From CAIOJG01 sp964477455 (GTDB taxonomy: Bacteria; Patescibacteriota; Patescibacteriia; Magasanikbacterales; GWA2-37-8): a stretch of DNA of 7,795 nucleotides. Position 1 is the stretch's first letter. Each line of letters opens with the position of its first letter. Positions 5,680 through 7,795 of this stretch are shown here, piece by piece. The translations under genes and the position numbers were made by a program. The notes under the pieces were generated by a model that was not told the origin of the DNA, did not search any database, and was given only the letters and a program-made list of their open reading frames with translations. Where the stretch lies: contig CAYZHG010000026.1 of the NCBI GenBank assembly GCA_964477455.1, positions 1-7,795 on the forward strand, given 5' to 3'.

Positions 5680-6324
5680 ATCAAACGGCGGCTCAACAGT
5701 CGCTGTTTTTATTTCACCACCCGTAGCGGCTTCAAACATAAAAGATGTGGCACATAGAGCAATGGATTTATCTGGCAACGGTGCTGTAGCCCCATATTTA
5801 AGGTCTCCAACGATCGGATGGCCTATATGAGCTAATTGCGTCCTAATCTGATGGGGACGTCCAGTTTTAAGATTAATTTCTAACAATGAATTTTTATTAT
5901 TTGATTTCAAAACTTTGTAATCTAATTCAGCATACAAAGTATCTTTTGTTTCTTCATCAAAAACCGATACTTTATTTTTTTGTTCATCTTTTCTCAACCA
6001 ATTTATCAAAGTGCCTTTTTCTTTTTTAACTTTTCCTTCCACCAAAGTTTGATACGTTTTTTGAACTTTATGTAAACGAATTTGTTCAGATAATCGCGAT
6101 GCCCCCTTACTAGTTTTTGAAAATAAAACTACCCCACTTACCGGTCGATCCAGACGATGTAATAATCCCAAAAAAACCTGTCCAGGTTTATTATATTTTT
6201 CTTTTAAATATTCTTTCACCTCATCCATCAAACATTTGTCCCCGGTCTCATCACCCTGAACCAAAGTACCGGCTGGTTTAAAAACAGCGATTAGATGATT
6301 GTCTTCGTATAAAACTTTTACCAT
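5674..6324 (-). CDS. RluA-family pseudouridine synthase
   Basis: This 216-residue protein is of the RluA class, isomerising specific uridines to pseudouridine in rRNA or tRNA. The core catalytic motif HRLDRPVSG is at 56-64 with nucleophile Asp59. The N-terminal VLYEDNHLIAVFKPAGTLV (4-22) and the C-terminal LKTGRPHQIRTQLAHIGHP (152-170) followed by GDLKYG (173-178) are standard. There is no S4 RNA-binding domain, so its size and layout resemble RluA or TruC rather than RluC/RluD; the target nucleotide cannot be assigned. It starts 1 nt after the ruvC stop (TAATATG), so translation is likely coupled and it is the last gene of the yebC-ruvC operon. Its final CTA-TAG overlaps the CofE-like gene's final CTA-TAG on the opposite strand, leaving no room for a terminator. 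Confidence 0.93.
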   Translation of the reverse strand: MVKVLYEDNHLIAVFKPAGTLVQGDETGDKCLMDEVKEYLKEKYNKPGQVFLGLLHRLDRPVSGVVLFSKTSKGASRLSEQIRLHKVQKTYQTLVEGKVKKEKGTLINWLRKDEQKNKVSVFDEETKDTLYAELDYKVLKSNNKNSLLEINLKTGRPHQIRTQLAHIGHPIVGDLKYGATAPLPDKSIALCATSFMFEAATGGEIKTATVEPPFDL

Positions 6325-6325
6325 A

Positions 6326-6832
6326 TTATTTTACTTTCTTAAGCCACAAACTTTGTCCAGTACAAAGTGCGATGGCGAGTGCGTCGGCCGCATCATCAGA
6401 TTTTATTTTTCCTTTTATTTCCAAAATAATGGCTACCATTTTTTGCATCTGACTTTTTTCGGCTTTGCCATATCCTGTTATAGCTTGTTTGACTTGTTGT
6501 GGCGTAAACTCATCAATTTGCAAACCAGATTGTGCCGCACAAAGCAAAATTACACCGCGCGCCTGTGCCACTTCAATCGCCGTGGTAACATTTCTAGCAA
6601 AATACAATTTTTCCACTCCGACGACAGACGGTTTATATTTTTTAATAAGAAAATCCACTCCCTCATACACCTCCTGCAAACGTGCCACAAAGTTTTTTTT
6701 CGGAGAAGTATCAACACACCCAAAATCCAAAGCCCGCCATTCCCCCGTCTTCAATTTTTGAATCACCCCATACCCCATTCTTCCAAACCCCGGATCGATA
6801 CCCAGAATTATTGTCTCATTTTTTGTTGTCAT
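6326..6832 (-). CDS. ruvC: Holliday junction resolvase RuvC
   Basis: This is a 168-residue RuvC, the dimeric endonuclease that resolves Holliday junctions with RuvAB during recombinational repair. The acidic catalytic set is intact: Asp13 in LGIDPG (10-15), Glu74 in GVEKLYFARN (72-81), and Asp147 and Asp150 in SDDAADALA (145-153). AQARGVIL (89-96) and the YGKAEKSQMQKMV stretch (121-133) are also typical. Length is normal (160-175). An in-frame TAA at 6836-6838 upstream fixes ATG 6832 as the start. No Shine-Dalgarno is visible. It lies downstream of yebC, a common bacterial order, but here 117 bp holding a folded repeat separates the two and the next gene is an RluA-family enzyme rather than ruvA/ruvB, which must be elsewhere. 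Confidence 0.97.
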   Translation of the reverse strand: MTTKNETIILGIDPGFGRMGYGVIQKLKTGEWRALDFGCVDTSPKKNFVARLQEVYEGVDFLIKKYKPSVVGVEKLYFARNVTTAIEVAQARGVILLCAAQSGLQIDEFTPQQVKQAITGYGKAEKSQMQKMVAIILEIKGKIKSDDAADALAIALCTGQSLWLKKVK

Positions 6833-6850
6833 AGTTTATGGGTACAGAAA

Positions 6851-6936
6851 GACAAGTGGTTATTTTGAGCGGGTTATGAGCCAAGGCTCATCCTTTCGAC
6901 CTCGCGGTCGAAAAAAGCGAAAAATAATCACTTGTC
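6851..6936. repeat. Cloverleaf-like imperfect palindromic repeat, complete copy
   Basis: This 86-bp element in the yebC-ruvC gap is nearly all self-complementary. The outer stem pairs GACAAGTGGTTATTTT (6851-6866) with AAAATAATCACTTGTC (6921-6936): 16 bp with one G-U pair. Inside it are two hairpins: ATGAGCC-AA-GGCTCAT (6876-6891) and TTTCGACC-TCGC-GGTCGAAA (6894-6913), giving a three-way junction. The conserved TTGAGCGGGTTATGA and CATCCTTTC blocks recur in the copy at 7747. A rival fold pairs GGTT (6872-6875) with GACC (6898-6901), leaving CCTTTC bulged. It is carried in the yebC-ruvC transcript, 18 bases ahead of the ruvC start, without a T-run that would make it a standard terminator. It could be a small mobile repeat (MITE/REP type) or an RNA processing or regulatory element. 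I do not recognise it. Confidence 0.8.
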
Positions 6937-6949
6937 GCGCGACATGGAA

Positions 6950-7675
6950 TTAGCCCGCATTAGTAAAATAATCCTCAACATCATCATTTTCTTCTAACAG
7001 TTCAAACAAAACCGATAACTGCTCCCGTACTTCATCACTAATCTCCACTTCATCTTTTGCAATATATCGTAATCCAGAATCATCCGGCTCAATCCCAAGT
7101 TCTTTTAATTTATTTATAACTTTGGAATAATTTTCAACTTTTGTTTTTATTTCAACTTGGTCGCCTTCTATGGAAATATCTTCTGCACCCGCCTCAATCA
7201 AATCCATTTCAAAAGTATCGCGGTCAGCTGGCAGTTTGGAAGTTTCCAGTTGAATCAAACCCATCAAATCAAACATCCACATCACACTGCCACTACTTCC
7301 AAAAGTTCCACCATGTTTTGACAGCATGTGTCTCATGTCCGCACTAGTACGATTTTTATTGTCAGTTAAACATTTTATTATAATTGCCACCCCACCCGGT
7401 CCATAAGCTTCATAAACTGCTTCTTCAATCAGCGCACCTTCACCTACATCGCCCGTTCCTTTTTTAATCGCTCGATCAATATTATCTTTTGGCATCGCCA
7501 CACTTTTTGCTTTTTCAATGGCCATACGCAAAGAAAAATTGGTATCAACATCCGCCCCACCTCGTTGAGCCGCCAATGTTATAGCCTTGGAATATTTTGC
7601 AAACATACTACTACGTTTTGCATCCTGTTTCCCCTTACGCTGTTGAATATTGTGCCACTTTGAATGTCCAGACAT
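6950..7675 (-). CDS. yebC: YebC/PmpR family protein
   Basis: This is a 241-residue YebC/TACO1-family protein. Members have been described as transcriptional regulators (PmpR) and, more recently, as ribosome-associated factors aiding translation of difficult sequences such as proline runs. The hallmark start MSGHSKWHNIQQRKGKQDAK is present, followed by RSSMFAKYSKAI (from 21), PKDNIDRAIKKGTG (about 66-79), YEAYGPGGVAIIIKCLTDNKNRT (about 88-110), the HMLSKHGGTFGSSGSVMWMF segment, and LIEAGAED. Length is typical (about 240-250). The ORF stays open to 7699 (adding MCELNLYF), but the family start is at 7675 and the predicted transcription start near 7697 lies downstream of 7699, so I use 7675. It is the first gene of the yebC, ruvC, pseudouridine synthase operon, and repeat copies lie on both sides of it. 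DNA- versus ribosome-directed function cannot be told from sequence. Confidence 0.96.
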   Translation of the reverse strand: MSGHSKWHNIQQRKGKQDAKRSSMFAKYSKAITLAAQRGGADVDTNFSLRMAIEKAKSVAMPKDNIDRAIKKGTGDVGEGALIEEAVYEAYGPGGVAIIIKCLTDNKNRTSADMRHMLSKHGGTFGSSGSVMWMFDLMGLIQLETSKLPADRDTFEMDLIEAGAEDISIEGDQVEIKTKVENYSKVINKLKELGIEPDDSGLRYIAKDEVEISDEVREQLSVLFELLEENDDVEDYFTNAG

Positions 7676-7703
7676 AAAGTATAAATTTAATTCACACACC
7701 CGT

Positions 7704-7731
7704 AGTTTATCACTTTTAACCCAAAAATCAA
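7704..7731 (-). promoter_or_regulatory. Promoter candidate for the yebC-ruvC operon
   Basis: On the minus strand: TTGATT (7731-7726), a 16-nt spacer, then TAAACT (7709-7704) preceded by TGA, which gives an extended -10 (TGnTAAACT). The start would be near 7697, a leader of about 22 nt before ATG 7675. It lies between yebC and the second repeat copy, so the repeat is outside the transcript from this promoter. Confidence 0.5.
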
Positions 7732-7746
7732 GTACAAAAAAAACAC

Positions 7747-7795
7747 GGCAAGTTGTTTGAGCGGGTTATGAAGCCGCGGCTTCATCCTTTCAACC
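7747..7795. repeat. Second copy of the palindromic repeat, cut by window edge
   Basis: GGCAAGTTGT then TTGAGCGGGTTATGA aligns with the left half of the copy at 6851, in the same orientation. The central hairpin is a perfect 18-bp palindrome, ATGAAGCCGCGGCTTCAT (7768-7785): relative to the first copy it has one extra base on each arm, so pairing is kept. CCTTTCAACC (7786-7795) follows, matching CCTTTCGACC. The right arms of the third hairpin and outer stem would lie beyond the window. It sits upstream of the yebC promoter. Confidence 0.8.

Noticed and set aside
6299..6868. Long plus-strand open frame (189 codons) antisense to ruvC.
   Set aside because: It is a frame shadow of ruvC, whose catalytic motifs are clear on the other strand; the translated product shows no recognisable domain.
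6864..6901. Integron attC-like site: GTT and RAC(C) flanks around an imperfect hairpin.
   Set aside because: The core sites are in the wrong order for attC (RYYYAAC first, GTTRRRY last), no integron integrase is visible, and the third hairpin plus the outer stem do not fit attC.
6894..6913. Third hairpin of the repeat as a rho-independent terminator for yebC.
   Set aside because: On the minus strand the T-run lies before the stem, not after it, and on the plus strand it is followed by A; neither fits an intrinsic terminator.
7676..7699. N-terminal extension of YebC (MCELNLYF).
   Set aside because: YebC proteins begin at M-(A/S)-GHSKW, and the predicted transcription start lies downstream of this upstream ATG.

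Overview
The window is AT-rich and compact. It looks like a small-genome bacterium of the Candidate Phyla Radiation (Patescibacteria, Parcubacteria-like). The pointers are a mix of genes recurrent in that group (EndoQ-type PHP endonuclease, CofE-like ligase, UMPH-1-type nucleotidase, YhhQ-type transporter, a tiny Lys/Ala/Pro 'histone H1-tail' protein), starts that mostly lack a Shine-Dalgarno, and one- to few-base gene spacing. TGA is used as a stop (EndoQ-like and nucleotidase genes), which argues against the lineages that recode TGA as glycine. This placement is inference; no marker gene is present.

Layout. (1) 1-1745, minus strand: start of an operon for a membrane complex related to group 4 [NiFe] hydrogenase / complex I. 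A HycG/NuoB-like small subunit comes first, then a HyfB-like antiporter subunit that runs off the left edge. The small subunit has lost three of the four cysteines that normally hold its [4Fe-4S] cluster, while the antiporter subunit keeps its charged ion-path residues. (2) 1746-2210, plus strand: a self-contained unit made of a promoter with a perfect TATAAT, a leader of about 138 nt with three strong hairpins, the only strong Shine-Dalgarno in the window, a 33-residue protein with 18 lysines, and a terminator shared with the convergent gene. (3) 2218-3450, minus strand: an EndoQ-family repair endonuclease. (4) 3508-5679, plus strand: an overlapping three-gene operon (UMPH-1-like nucleotidase, queuosine-precursor transporter family, CofE-like ligase). 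It is divergent from EndoQ through a 57-bp region holding interlocked promoter candidates. (5) 5674-7675, minus strand: yebC, ruvC and an RluA-family pseudouridine synthase, meeting operon 4 tail to tail on a shared CTATAG.

A second layer is a repeated, strongly self-complementary element. A complete copy (6851-6936) lies between yebC and ruvC and can fold into a three-way junction. A second copy (from 7747) is cut by the right edge. The copies differ in ways that preserve pairing, including a base pair added on both sides of the central hairpin.

The two most unusual items are the cluster-ligand-less HycG/NuoB-like subunit and this cloverleaf-like repeat. No tRNA, rRNA, CRISPR array or transposase gene was seen.
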